This document shows positions 30,721 to 38,108 of a DNA stretch of 64,000 nt, one piece after another. Under the pieces are notes generated by a model. The model was not told where the DNA came from. It saw only the letters and a program-made list of their open reading frames with translations, and did no database searches. Source of the stretch: Pseudomonas thivervalensis (lineage in GTDB: Bacteria > Pseudomonadota > Gammaproteobacteria > Pseudomonadales > Pseudomonadaceae); the NCBI RefSeq assembly GCF_001269655.1, contig NZ_LHVE01000007.1, forward strand, positions 496,001 to 560,000, read 5' to 3'. Positions within the stretch are counted from its first letter, which is position 1. Each line of letters opens with the position of its first letter. Made by a program: the position numbers and the translations under genes.

Positions 30721-33333
30721 ATGGGCAAATCGCTGGTCATTGTGGAATCCCCGGCTAAGGCCAAGACCATCAACAAGTATCTGGGCAACCAATACGTGGT
30801 GAAGTCGAGTATCGGCCATATCCGAGACCTGCCCACCAGCGGTTCGGCTAGCGCCAGCAAGGAGCCAGTCGCCAAGCGCGGCAAGGCTGCTGCCGGTGAA
30901 GCGCCGGCGCTGTCGCCGAAAGACAAGGCGCGCAAGCAGCTGGTCTCACGCATGGGGGTCGATCCGGAACACGGCTGGAAAGCCAAGTACGAGATCCTCC
31001 CGGGCAAGGAAAAGGTCATCGAAGAGCTGCGTCGGCTCGCCAAGGATGCCGACACCATCTATCTCGCGACGGACTTGGACCGCGAAGGGGAAGCCATTGC
31101 CTGGCACCTGCGCGAAGCCATTGGTGGGGATGACAGCCGCTACAAGCGCGTGGTGTTCAACGAAATTACCAAGAAGGCCATCCAGGAAGCCTTCTCCCAG
31201 CCGGGCGAGCTGGATATCGACCGGGTCAACGCCCAGCAGGCGCGGCGCTTCCTCGACCGCGTGGTGGGCTACATGGTCTCGCCGCTGCTGTGGGCCAAGA
31301 TCGCCCGTGGCCTGTCGGCCGGGCGTGTGCAGTCGGTCGCCGTGAAGCTGGTGGTGGAGCGCGAGCGCGAGATCCGGGCGTTCATCCCTGAAGAGTACTG
31401 GGAAGTCCATGCCGACCTCGGCACGGCCAAGGGCGCGACTGTGCGCTTCGACGTGGCCCGCGAGAAGGGTGAAGCCTTCAAGCCGCTCAACGAAGCCCAG
31501 GCCATGGCTGCACTGGAGAAGCTCAAGGCTTCCAGCTACAGCATCGTCAAGCGCGAAGACAAGCCGACCAGCAGCAAGCCGTCGGCGCCGTTCATCACCT
31601 CCACGTTGCAGCAGGCCGCGAGCAATCGCCTGGGCTTTGGCGTGAAGAAAACCATGATGATGGCCCAACGTCTGTATGAAGCCGGCTACATCACCTATAT
31701 GCGTACCGACTCGACCAACCTGTCGGCCGATGCCGTGACGATGGCGCGCACTTATATAGAAAGCGAGTTCGGCAAGAAGTACCTGCCGGAGACGCCGAAC
31801 GTCTACAGCAGCAAGGAAGGCGCGCAGGAAGCTCACGAAGCGATTCGTCCGTCCGATGCCAATACCGAGCCAAGCAAACTGTCGGGCATGGAGCGCGATG
31901 CCGAGCGTCTCTACGAGCTGATCTGGCGCCAATTCCTGGCCTGCCAGATGCTGCCGGCACAATACCTGTCGACCACGGTCAGCGTCGGTGCTGGCGACTT
32001 CGAGCTGCGTGCCAAGGGCCGCATCCTGAAGTTCGACGGTTACACCCGCGTCATGCCGCAAATCACCAAGCCTGGGGATGACGACGTCCTGCCGGACATG
32101 GCCCAGGGCGACGTGATGAAGCTGATCAAGCTTGATCCGACCCAGCACTTCACCAAGCCGCCGGCCCGTTACTCCGAAGCCAGTCTGGTCAAGGAAATGG
32201 AAAAGCGCGGCATCGGCCGTCCTTCGACCTACGCCGCCATCATTTCCACGATCCAGGACCGCGGTTATGTGGCGTTGCACAACCGTCGTTTCTATTCGGA
32301 AAAGATGGGTGACATCGTCACCGAGCGTCTGTCCGAGAGCTTCTCGAACCTGATGGACTACGGCTTCACCGCCGGCATGGAAGAGAACCTCGACGATGTG
32401 GCCCAGGGCGAGCGCGACTGGAAAAACGTCCTCGACGAGTTCTACGGCGACTTCAAGAAAAAACTCGAAGTGGCCGAAAGCCCTGACAGCGGCATGCGCG
32501 CCAACCAGCCGGTCATGACCGACATCCCGTGCCTGACTTGTGGGCGTCCGATGCAAATCCGTACCGCCTCGACCGGCGTGTTCCTCGGTTGCTCGGGCTA
32601 CAGCCTGCCACCCAAGGAGCGCTGCAAGGCCACGGTCAACCTGGTGCCAGGCGACGAAATCGCTGCGGACGACGAGGGCGAGTCGGAATCCCTGGTGCTG
32701 CGCGGCAAGCATCGTTGCCCGATCTGCAGCACGGCGATGGATGCCTACCTGTTGGATGAGAAGCGCAAGCTGCACATCTGCGGTAACAACCCGGACTGTG
32801 CCGGCTACGAGATTGAAGAGGGTACTTATCGCATCAAGGGCTACGAAGGTCCGAGCCTGGAATGCGACAAGTGTGGCAGCGAAATGCAGCTCAAGACCGG
32901 CCGTTTCGGCAAGTTCTTCGGTTGCACCAACCCGACCTGCAAGAACACCCGCAAACTGCTCAAGAGCGGTGACGCAGCGCCGCCGAAGATGGACCCGGTG
33001 AAGATGCCTGAGCTCAAGTGCGAGAAGGTCAACGACACCTACATCCTGCGCGACGGCGCCTCCGGCCTGTTCCTGGCGGCCAGCCAGTTCCCGAAAAACC
33101 GTGAGACCCGTGCGCCATTGGTGATGGAGATCGTGCCGCACAAGAACGAAATCGATCCGAAGTACCATTTCCTCTGTGAAGCACCACAGAAGGATCCGGA
33201 AGGGCGTCCGGCGGTCATTCGCTACAGCCGCAAGACCAAGGAGCAGTACGTGCAGACCGAAGTGGACGGCAAGCCGACCGGCTGGAAAGCCTACTACGAC
33301 GGCGGTAAGTGGACGGTTGAAGACAAGCGCTGA
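30721..33333 (+). CDS. topA: DNA topoisomerase I (type IA)
   Basis: An 870-residue enzyme that relaxes negatively supercoiled DNA. A Toprim domain ([31 protein letters not shown]) is followed by the active-site tyrosine Y326 in [11 protein letters not shown]. The C-terminal part carries Cys clusters (CLTCGRPM..., CPICSTAM..., CDKCGSEM...CTNPTC) typical of topoisomerase zinc ribbons. It ends with a Pseudomonas-type tail. A sigma-70 promoter lies just upstream. Confidence 0.97.
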   Translation: MGKSLVIVESPAKAKTINKYLGNQYVVKSSIGHIRDLPTSGSASASKEPVAKRGKAAAGEAPALSPKDKARKQLVSRMGVDPEHGWKAKYEILPGKEKVIEELRRLAKDADTIYLATDLDREGEAIAWHLREAIGGDDSRYKRVVFNEITKKAIQEAFSQPGELDIDRVNAQQARRFLDRVVGYMVSPLLWAKIARGLSAGRVQSVAVKLVVEREREIRAFIPEEYWEVHADLGTAKGATVRFDVAREKGEAFKPLNEAQAMAALEKLKASSYSIVKREDKPTSSKPSAPFITSTLQQAASNRLGFGVKKTMMMAQRLYEAGYITYMRTDSTNLSADAVTMARTYIESEFGKKYLPETPNVYSSKEGAQEAHEAIRPSDANTEPSKLSGMERDAERLYELIWRQFLACQMLPAQYLSTTVSVGAGDFELRAKGRILKFDGYTRVMPQITKPGDDDVLPDMAQGDVMKLIKLDPTQHFTKPPARYSEASLVKEMEKRGIGRPSTYAAIISTIQDRGYVALHNRRFYSEKMGDIVTERLSESFSNLMDYGFTAGMEENLDDVAQGERDWKNVLDEFYGDFKKKLEVAESPDSGMRANQPVMTDIPCLTCGRPMQIRTASTGVFLGCSGYSLPPKERCKATVNLVPGDEIAADDEGESESLVLRGKHRCPICSTAMDAYLLDEKRKLHICGNNPDCAGYEIEEGTYRIKGYEGPSLECDKCGSEMQLKTGRFGKFFGCTNPTCKNTRKLLKSGDAAPPKMDPVKMPELKCEKVNDTYILRDGASGLFLAASQFPKNRETRAPLVMEIVPHKNEIDPKYHFLCEAPQKDPEGRPAVIRYSRKTKEQYVQTEVDGKPTGWKAYYDGGKWTVEDKR

Positions 33334-33376
33334 TTGATAGTGTTTGTTTGAAGATAGGGGCTAAGCGAGGTTCCCT

Positions 33377-33403
33377 GTGGCGAGGGAGCTTGCTCCCGCT
33401 GGG
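33377..33403. repeat. Solo REP (family B)
   Basis: A single GTGGCGAGGGAGCTTGCTCC palindrome followed by CGCTGGGA, without the inverted partner. It lies just downstream of topA. Confidence 0.8.
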
Positions 33404-33441
33404 ACGCTCTGACGTTTCGGACGCAGTTGTCCCCACTGAAC

Positions 33442-33488
33442 AAAAGGCCGCATGACAACCCATGGGTTTTCATGCGGCCTTTTTGTTT
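33442..33488 (+). terminator. Rho-independent terminator of topA
   Basis: AAAAGGCCGCATGA and TCATGCGGCCTTTT form a perfect 14-bp stem with a 14-base loop and a following T-rich stretch. Confidence 0.9.
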
Positions 33489-33567
33489 TTGGCTTGCAGT
33501 GGCCTTGGTTGATCCACGACACTGTCACACTTGCGTGAAGTTTTCATTTCGTTGGGGAGATGCCGCC

Positions 33568-34092
33568 ATGGCCCACGAACTCTATACCCGCACCAATCAG
33601 AAGATTTATTTCGCCGGTTTGTCGCTCGAAGCGCTCACCCGGGCCGAAGACGGGCGTGCGATGAATTCCCCGGCGCTGCTCCAGGCAGGACGTGAGTCCG
33701 CGCTGTTTCACCTATACGGTGCGTTGTTGGGGTTGTGCCATGAAATCGCCGGTTTCTATCGCCTGCCACAAGCGAATGCGCCACGGGCCGAGCTGCTGTT
33801 GACCCGCGAAGTGCTGGAAACCATTGCCATTCCGGAAATGGCCGAAATGGTCGAACTGGCACACAACCCGGAAACCTGGCTGGCGAAGCTATTGGCAGCC
33901 CATGCGGCGCTGTTCGAACCGCCACGAGCCCCGCGCAAGCCCAAGGGGGACGTGACCCAGCCGTTGATCGTGGCGGTCAATCTGGACGAACAAGAACCTG
34001 AGCAGGAGTTGAGCCGTGAGGAGTTGGAGAGCTGGCGCCAGAACCTCAAGAGCTTGGCGATACGCTTTCGTGAGGGGTTGAACGAGTGCTGA
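33568..34092 (+). CDS. DUF6586-like conserved Pseudomonas protein
   Basis: A 174-residue soluble protein from ATG 33568 (MAHELYTRTNQKIYFAGL), with GGGGAG eight bases upstream. It is mostly helical with a Pro/Arg/Lys-rich linker (PPRAPRKPKG, about 112-121) and an acidic segment (EQEPEQELSREELE). It corresponds by position to the PA3010 family, whose function is unknown. The region upstream of ATG 33568 is left out because it contains the topA terminator. Confidence 0.8.
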   Translation: MAHELYTRTNQKIYFAGLSLEALTRAEDGRAMNSPALLQAGRESALFHLYGALLGLCHEIAGFYRLPQANAPRAELLLTREVLETIAIPEMAEMVELAHNPETWLAKLLAAHAALFEPPRAPRKPKGDVTQPLIVAVNLDEQEPEQELSREELESWRQNLKSLAIRFREGLNEC

Positions 34093-34198
34093 GTTTCCCT
34101 TCGGCTCGTTACGTTCGTTGATAACGCTTGGTCAAGATCCCGAGCGGAGCCTGGCCGATGACTATATAATCCTCGCCTTTCGTGGAGAACAGACTTTT

Positions 34199-34432
34199 AT
34201 GCCTACGTCCTTTCTAGAAATTGTCGAACTTCCTGATGGCCGCATCGAGCTGCGCAGGGCTGAGGACGAGGGTTCTCTGGTTACCCTGAACTTCTCCGAA
34301 GATGCCAAGGTGTTCCTCCAAGGCCAACACGTCGAAGTCGCCAAGGCGATGCTGAGCGTGGGCGTCCAGATGGCCGGTCGCCTGGTTGAAGGCGAATTCA
34401 ACAAGGAAGAGGGGCCGCGGGTTCTTCATTGA
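34199..34432 (+). CDS. Small conserved Pseudomonas protein (PA3009-like)
   Basis: A 77-residue protein from ATG 34199 (MPTSFLEIVELPDGRIELR), predicted beta strands followed by an amphipathic helix (DAKVFLQGQHVEVAKAMLSVGVQMAG). A TATATAAT -10-like element lies about 30 bases upstream (34163-34170), suggesting its own promoter. No function is known. It converges on sulA. Confidence 0.78.
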   Translation: MPTSFLEIVELPDGRIELRRAEDEGSLVTLNFSEDAKVFLQGQHVEVAKAMLSVGVQMAGRLVEGEFNKEEGPRVLH

Positions 34433-34502
34433 TCCCGTCTGTCGGCTTTTTTGGATAGTGTGACTGTCCGGCTTCTCTACCTTGGAGAAGCCCATGTTTG
34501 TC

Positions 34503-34976
34503 CTAGCCCAATCGAATATTCAGGCTCTGTGCGTCCCCAGTGCGGGCGGCGCTGATCAGTTGTTGCCGTGCTGTCGCGGTCAGCGGATTGAGCCAGCTGA
34601 CCACGGTGTGGCTGCGGCCCAGGCGCAAGGCTTCGCAGGTCAACTGTTGGGCGCTTTGGGTGCCCCGTGGCTGCAACAACAGGATGCGTTCGCGATTCAG
34701 TCCCGCATCCCGCAGCCAGGCCTGGGTGACGCTGGCTGGTGGTGCGATCAGCGTCAACCAGCGAGCATCCTGGTCCTGGCTGAGTTCTCGCAGAATCGGA
34801 GCCAGCAGGTTCAGGCAGTTTCCGGCCGCACCACGTAACGACAGTTCGCTGAAAGCCTCGGGTTCGATGCCCCAGGGCGACTCGATGACCTCTTTCAGGA
34901 CTGGAACCAGCGGTTGGGCCATGAATGCCTCGAACAGCGGAAGTTGTGTGTGTTGTGGTGTGTGAGGGAACTGCAT
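34503..34976 (-). CDS. sulA: SOS cell division inhibitor SulA
   Basis: A 157-residue protein from ATG 34976 (MQFPHTPQHTQLPLFE), with AGGAGG four bases upstream. The RecA-like domain of SulA is recognisable in NLLAPILRELSQDQDARWLTLIAPP, RILLLQPR and TVVSWLNPL. SulA binds FtsZ to halt division during DNA damage. It starts only ten bases after lexA on the same strand, so it is induced with lexA from the two SOS boxes upstream. Confidence 0.92.
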   Translation of the reverse strand: MQFPHTPQHTQLPLFEAFMAQPLVPVLKEVIESPWGIEPEAFSELSLRGAAGNCLNLLAPILRELSQDQDARWLTLIAPPASVTQAWLRDAGLNRERILLLQPRGTQSAQQLTCEALRLGRSHTVVSWLNPLTATARQQLISAARTGDAQSLNIRLG

Positions 34977-34986
34977 AAAGCCTCCT

Positions 34987-35595
34987 TTAGCGGCGAATGA
35001 CGCCGACACTCAAGCCTTCGATGACCAGATCCTGATCTTTCAGGTTCACTTCGATGGGGGCGAACTCCGGGTTCTCGGCAATGAGCCAGACCTTGCTGCC
35101 GTCGCGCTTGAAGCGCTTGACGGTCACCTCGTCGCCGATGCGTGCCACGACAATCTGGCCATTGCGGGCCTCGCGAGTGGTGTGGACGGCCAGGAGGTCA
35201 CCGTCGAAGATGCCGATGTCCTTCATGCTCATGCCGTGTACACGAAGCAGGTAATCGGCACGGGGATGGAAGAACGAAGGGTTGATGTTGCAGGATTCCT
35301 CGACATGCTGCTGGGCGAGGATCGGTGCGCCTGCCGCGACCCGGCCGATGATCGGCAGGGTGGTTTCGTCGGCCTTGGCTTCGAAGCCGGGGATGCGAAT
35401 GCCACGGGATGCACCCGGGGTCATTTCGATCGCGCCCTTGCGCGCCAGCGCCTTGAGGTGTTCTTCAGCCGCATTGGGCGACTTGAAACCCAGTTCCTGG
35501 GCGATTTCCGCACGGGTCGGCGGGTATCCGTTGTCTTCGAGGCAGCGTTTGATGAAGGCCAGAATCTCTGCTTGGCGTGGCGTCAGCTTTAGCAT
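34987..35595 (-). CDS. lexA: LexA repressor
   Basis: The 202-residue SOS repressor. A winged helix-turn-helix (about 1-70: [24 protein letters not shown]) is joined to an S24 peptidase domain. The self-cleavage bond is Ala88-Gly89 (RVAAGAP), with catalytic Ser123 (GMSMKD) and Lys160 (EVTVKRF). RecA filaments trigger cleavage. First gene of lexA-sulA, with two LexA boxes over its promoter. Confidence 0.97.
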   Translation of the reverse strand: MLKLTPRQAEILAFIKRCLEDNGYPPTRAEIAQELGFKSPNAAEEHLKALARKGAIEMTPGASRGIRIPGFEAKADETTLPIIGRVAAGAPILAQQHVEESCNINPSFFHPRADYLLRVHGMSMKDIGIFDGDLLAVHTTREARNGQIVVARIGDEVTVKRFKRDGSKVWLIAENPEFAPIEVNLKDQDLVIEGLSVGVIRR

Positions 35596-35605
35596 ATTGA
35601 TCGCT

Positions 35606-35621
35606 CTGTCTTTTTATACAG
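35606..35621. promoter_or_regulatory. LexA (SOS) box proximal to lexA
   Basis: CTGTCTTTTTATACAG fits CTG-N10-CAG. It lies just downstream of the predicted transcription start, 11 bases before the lexA ATG. Confidence 0.88.
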
Positions 35622-35624
35622 TGA

Positions 35625-35640
35625 CTGGGATTATATACAG
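35625..35640. promoter_or_regulatory. LexA (SOS) box over the lexA -10 element
   Basis: CTGGGATTATATACAG fits CTG-N10-CAG and covers the minus-strand TATAAT (35630-35635). Confidence 0.9.
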
Positions 35641-35657
35641 TGGACGCCGCTTGGCAA
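35630..35657 (-). promoter_or_regulatory. Sigma-70 promoter of lexA-sulA
   Basis: On the minus strand TTGCCA (35652-35657), 16 bases, then TATAAT (35630-35635). The -10 is inside a LexA box, so repressor and polymerase compete. Confidence 0.75.
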
Positions 35658-35777
35658 TCCTCCTTTTTTCAAAGGCCGCTGGACGGTCGGTCGGCTTGTT
35701 GGATTGGGCAGGGCTACCGCCTGCGAAAAGGTGTGGTTAAATACGTGACCAGGCGTTCGCAAAACGCCCCGGCAGGC

Positions 35778-35806
35778 TTGACAACCCCTAGGCTGAAACG
35801 TATGTT
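35778..35806 (+). promoter_or_regulatory. Sigma-70 promoter of psrA
   Basis: TTGACA (35778-35783), 17 bases, TATGTT (35801-35806). The -10 element lies inside a PsrA box. Confidence 0.7.
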
Positions 35807-35821
35807 TCAAACAAGTGTTTG
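35795..35821. promoter_or_regulatory. Two abutting PsrA operator boxes
   Basis: GAAAC-GTAT-GTTTC (35795-35808) and CAAAC-AAGT-GTTTG (35808-35821) both fit the PsrA pattern (G/C)AAAC-N4-GTTT(G/C) and share one base. They overlap the -10 and transcription start of psrA, supporting autorepression. Confidence 0.85.
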
Positions 35822-35836
35822 TCAGGCGGAGTAACC

Positions 35837-36544
35837 ATGGCCCAGTCGGAAACCGTTGAACGCATTCTCGATGCTGCCGAGCAGTTGTTCGCGGAAAAAG
35901 GTTTCGCTGAAACCTCGTTGCGTCTGATCACCAGCAAGGCCGGGGTGAACCTGGCGGCGGTGAACTATCACTTCGGCTCGAAAAAAGCCCTGATCCAAGC
36001 GGTTTTCTCGCGATTTCTCGGGCCCTTCTGCCTGAGTCTCGATCGCGAACTGGAGCGGCGCCAGGCCAAGCCTGACGTCAAGCCGACCTTGGAAGAACTG
36101 CTGGAGATCCTGGTCGAGCAAGCCCTCGTCGTGCAACCGCGCAGCGGTAACGATCTGTCCATTTTCATGCGCCTCTTGGGCCTTGCCTTCAGCCAGAGCC
36201 AGGGCCACCTGCGGCGTTACCTGGAAGACATGTACGGCAAGGTCTTCCGTCGCTACATGCTGCTGGTCAACGAAGCCGCACCGCGCATTCCGCCTATCGA
36301 ATTGTTCTGGCGCGTCCACTTCATGCTTGGTGCCGCCGCGTTCAGCATGTCTGGTATCAAAGCGCTGCGGGCCATCGCTGAAACCGATTTTGGTTTGAAC
36401 ACCTCGATCGAGCAGGTGATGCGCCTGATGGTGCCGTTCCTGGCAGCCGGCATGCGTGCCGAAAGTGGCGTCACCGATGAGGCCATGGCGGCCGCGCAAC
36501 TGCGTCCACGCAGCAAATCGACACCGGCGCTGGCCAAGGCTTGA
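35837..36544 (+). CDS. psrA: TetR-family regulator PsrA
   Basis: A 235-residue TetR regulator. The N-terminal helix-turn-helix (RILDAAEQLFAEKGFAETSLRLITSKAGVNLAAVNYHFGSKKALIQ) is followed by a ligand-binding domain. In pseudomonads PsrA senses long-chain fatty acids, represses fadBA and itself, and activates rpoS. ATG 35837 has CGGAG five bases upstream. Identity rests on sequence resemblance, on the lexA-psrA-nagZ order and on the PsrA-type boxes at its own promoter. Confidence 0.93.
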   Translation: MAQSETVERILDAAEQLFAEKGFAETSLRLITSKAGVNLAAVNYHFGSKKALIQAVFSRFLGPFCLSLDRELERRQAKPDVKPTLEELLEILVEQALVVQPRSGNDLSIFMRLLGLAFSQSQGHLRRYLEDMYGKVFRRYMLLVNEAAPRIPPIELFWRVHFMLGAAAFSMSGIKALRAIAETDFGLNTSIEQVMRLMVPFLAAGMRAESGVTDEAMAAAQLRPRSKSTPALAKA

Positions 36545-36715
36545 GCGCACGGGTGGGCGCGGCTGCCTACATCCGCTAAGCTAGCCGCCCATGCCGACTC
36601 TCGTCTCGAATCCGTTCCATTCTTTATCGCATGACCGCGACCTGCCGGGCCTTGGGCCCGGCGGTGTAGTCGTGTCTGCGTCATTGCACGGGTTCATCGT
36701 TATTAAGGAAATACT

Positions 36716-37726
36716 ATGACTGCTGGCCTGCAAGGCTCGTTGATGGTGGACGTCGCCGGTACCTGGCTGACGGCTGAGGATCGCCACTTGTTGCGCCAGC
36801 CTGAAGTAGGCGGCCTGATCATCTTTGCCCGCAATATCGAGCATCCGCGGCAAGTGCGCGAGTTGAGTGCGTCGATCCGCGCCATCCGCCCCGACCTTCT
36901 ATTGGCGGTCGACCAGGAAGGCGGCCGTGTTCAACGGTTGCGCCAAGGGTTTGTGCGGTTGCCGGCGATGCGGGCGATAGCCGACAACCCGAACGCCGAA
37001 TACCTGGCCGAGCAGTGCGGCTGGATCATGGCCACCGAAGTGTTGGCGGTCGGTCTCGACATGAGTTTTGCCCCGGTGCTGGACCTCGATTACCAGCGCA
37101 GCGCCGTCGTCGGCAGTCGTGCCTTCGAAGGTGACCCAGAGCGCGCAGCGTTGCTGGCCGGCGCCTTCATCCGTGGCATGAGCGCCGCCGGGATGGCGGC
37201 CACTGGCAAGCATTTCCCGGGTCATGGTTGGGCCGAGGCTGATTCCCATGTGGCGATCCCGAACGATGAGCGCAGCCTCGAGCAGATTCGCGCCAGCGAC
37301 CTGGTGCCGTTCGCCCGGCTGAGCAAGCAACTGGCGGCCGTCATGCCGGCTCATGTTATCTATCCGCAAGTTGACGCCAATCCAGCTGGTTTTTCCCGTC
37401 GCTGGTTGCAGGACATCCTGCGCGGTGAGTTGCAATTCGACGGTGTGATCTTCAGCGATGACCTGTCGATGGCCGGCGCCCATGTGGTCGGTGATGCAGC
37501 CAGTCGTATCGAGGCGGCCTTGACGGCGGGTTGCGACATGGGCCTGGTGTGCAATGATCGCGCCGCCGCGGAACTGGCCCTGAGCGCTGCCCAACGCCTG
37601 AAGGTCAAGCCTTCGGCGCGGATCGCCCGTATGCGAAGCCAGGCCTACGCTTCCACGGAATACCGCCAGGACCCTCGCTGGCTCGAGGCGCTCGGCGCGC
37701 TAAGGGCTGCGCAGCTGATTGATTAG
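36716..37726 (+). CDS. nagZ: Beta-N-acetylhexosaminidase
   Basis: A 336-residue cytoplasmic GH3 enzyme that removes GlcNAc from 1,6-anhydromuropeptides during peptidoglycan recycling, the step that generates AmpR-activating fragments. Visible family motifs are GGLIIFARN (32-40), DQEGGRVQRL (66-75), KHFPGHG (165-171) with His178, and the nucleophile segment SDDLSM (247-252). AAGGA lies six bases before the start. Confidence 0.95.
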   Translation: MTAGLQGSLMVDVAGTWLTAEDRHLLRQPEVGGLIIFARNIEHPRQVRELSASIRAIRPDLLLAVDQEGGRVQRLRQGFVRLPAMRAIADNPNAEYLAEQCGWIMATEVLAVGLDMSFAPVLDLDYQRSAVVGSRAFEGDPERAALLAGAFIRGMSAAGMAATGKHFPGHGWAEADSHVAIPNDERSLEQIRASDLVPFARLSKQLAAVMPAHVIYPQVDANPAGFSRRWLQDILRGELQFDGVIFSDDLSMAGAHVVGDAASRIEAALTAGCDMGLVCNDRAAAELALSAAQRLKVKPSARIARMRSQAYASTEYRQDPRWLEALGALRAAQLID

Positions 37727-37737
37727 CGCTGAGCAAT

Positions 37738-38099
37738 GTGGGAGCGAGCTTGCTCGCGATGACGGCCGCACAGTCAACATTTTCGGCAACTGAACCACCG
37801 CTATCGCGAGCAAGCTCGCTCCCACATTGGAAGTGTGGTGGATTCTGGTTTTTGTGACCGCCGCAACTCCTCCTGTGGGAGCGAGCTTGCTCGCGATGAC
37901 GGCCGCACAGTCAACATTTGCGGCAACTGAACCACCGCTATCGCGAGCAAGCTCGCTCCCACATTGGAAGTGTGGTGGATTCTGGTTTTTGTGACCGCCG
38001 CAACTTCTCTTGTGGGAGCGAGCTTGCTCGCGATGACGGCCGCACAGTCAACATTTGCGGCAACTGAACCACTGCGATCGCGAGCAGCTCGGCTCCCAC
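37738..38099. repeat. Tandem array of three REP pairs with 137-bp period
   Basis: Three units begin at 37738, 37875 and 38012. Each has GTGGGAGCGAGCTTGCTCGC, a shared centre (GATGACGGCCGCACAGTCAA...CTGAACCAC) and the inverted REP. Units one and two include the same 48-base linker (ATTGGAAGTGTGGTGGATTC...). Differences are single bases, such as TTTTCGG against TTTGCGG, and a degraded last arm. Confidence 0.93.
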
Positions 38100-38108
38100 A
38101 GGGGGGCG

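Noticed and set aside
36644..36662. GC-rich hairpin GCCGGGCC-TTG-GGCCCGGC upstream of nagZ as terminator of psrA
   Set aside because: No T-run and about 100 bases past psrA; may be structural but unsupported as terminator.
37738..38099. CRISPR-like periodicity
   Set aside because: The DNA between the palindromes is the same in every unit, so these are not spacers; no cas genes are present.
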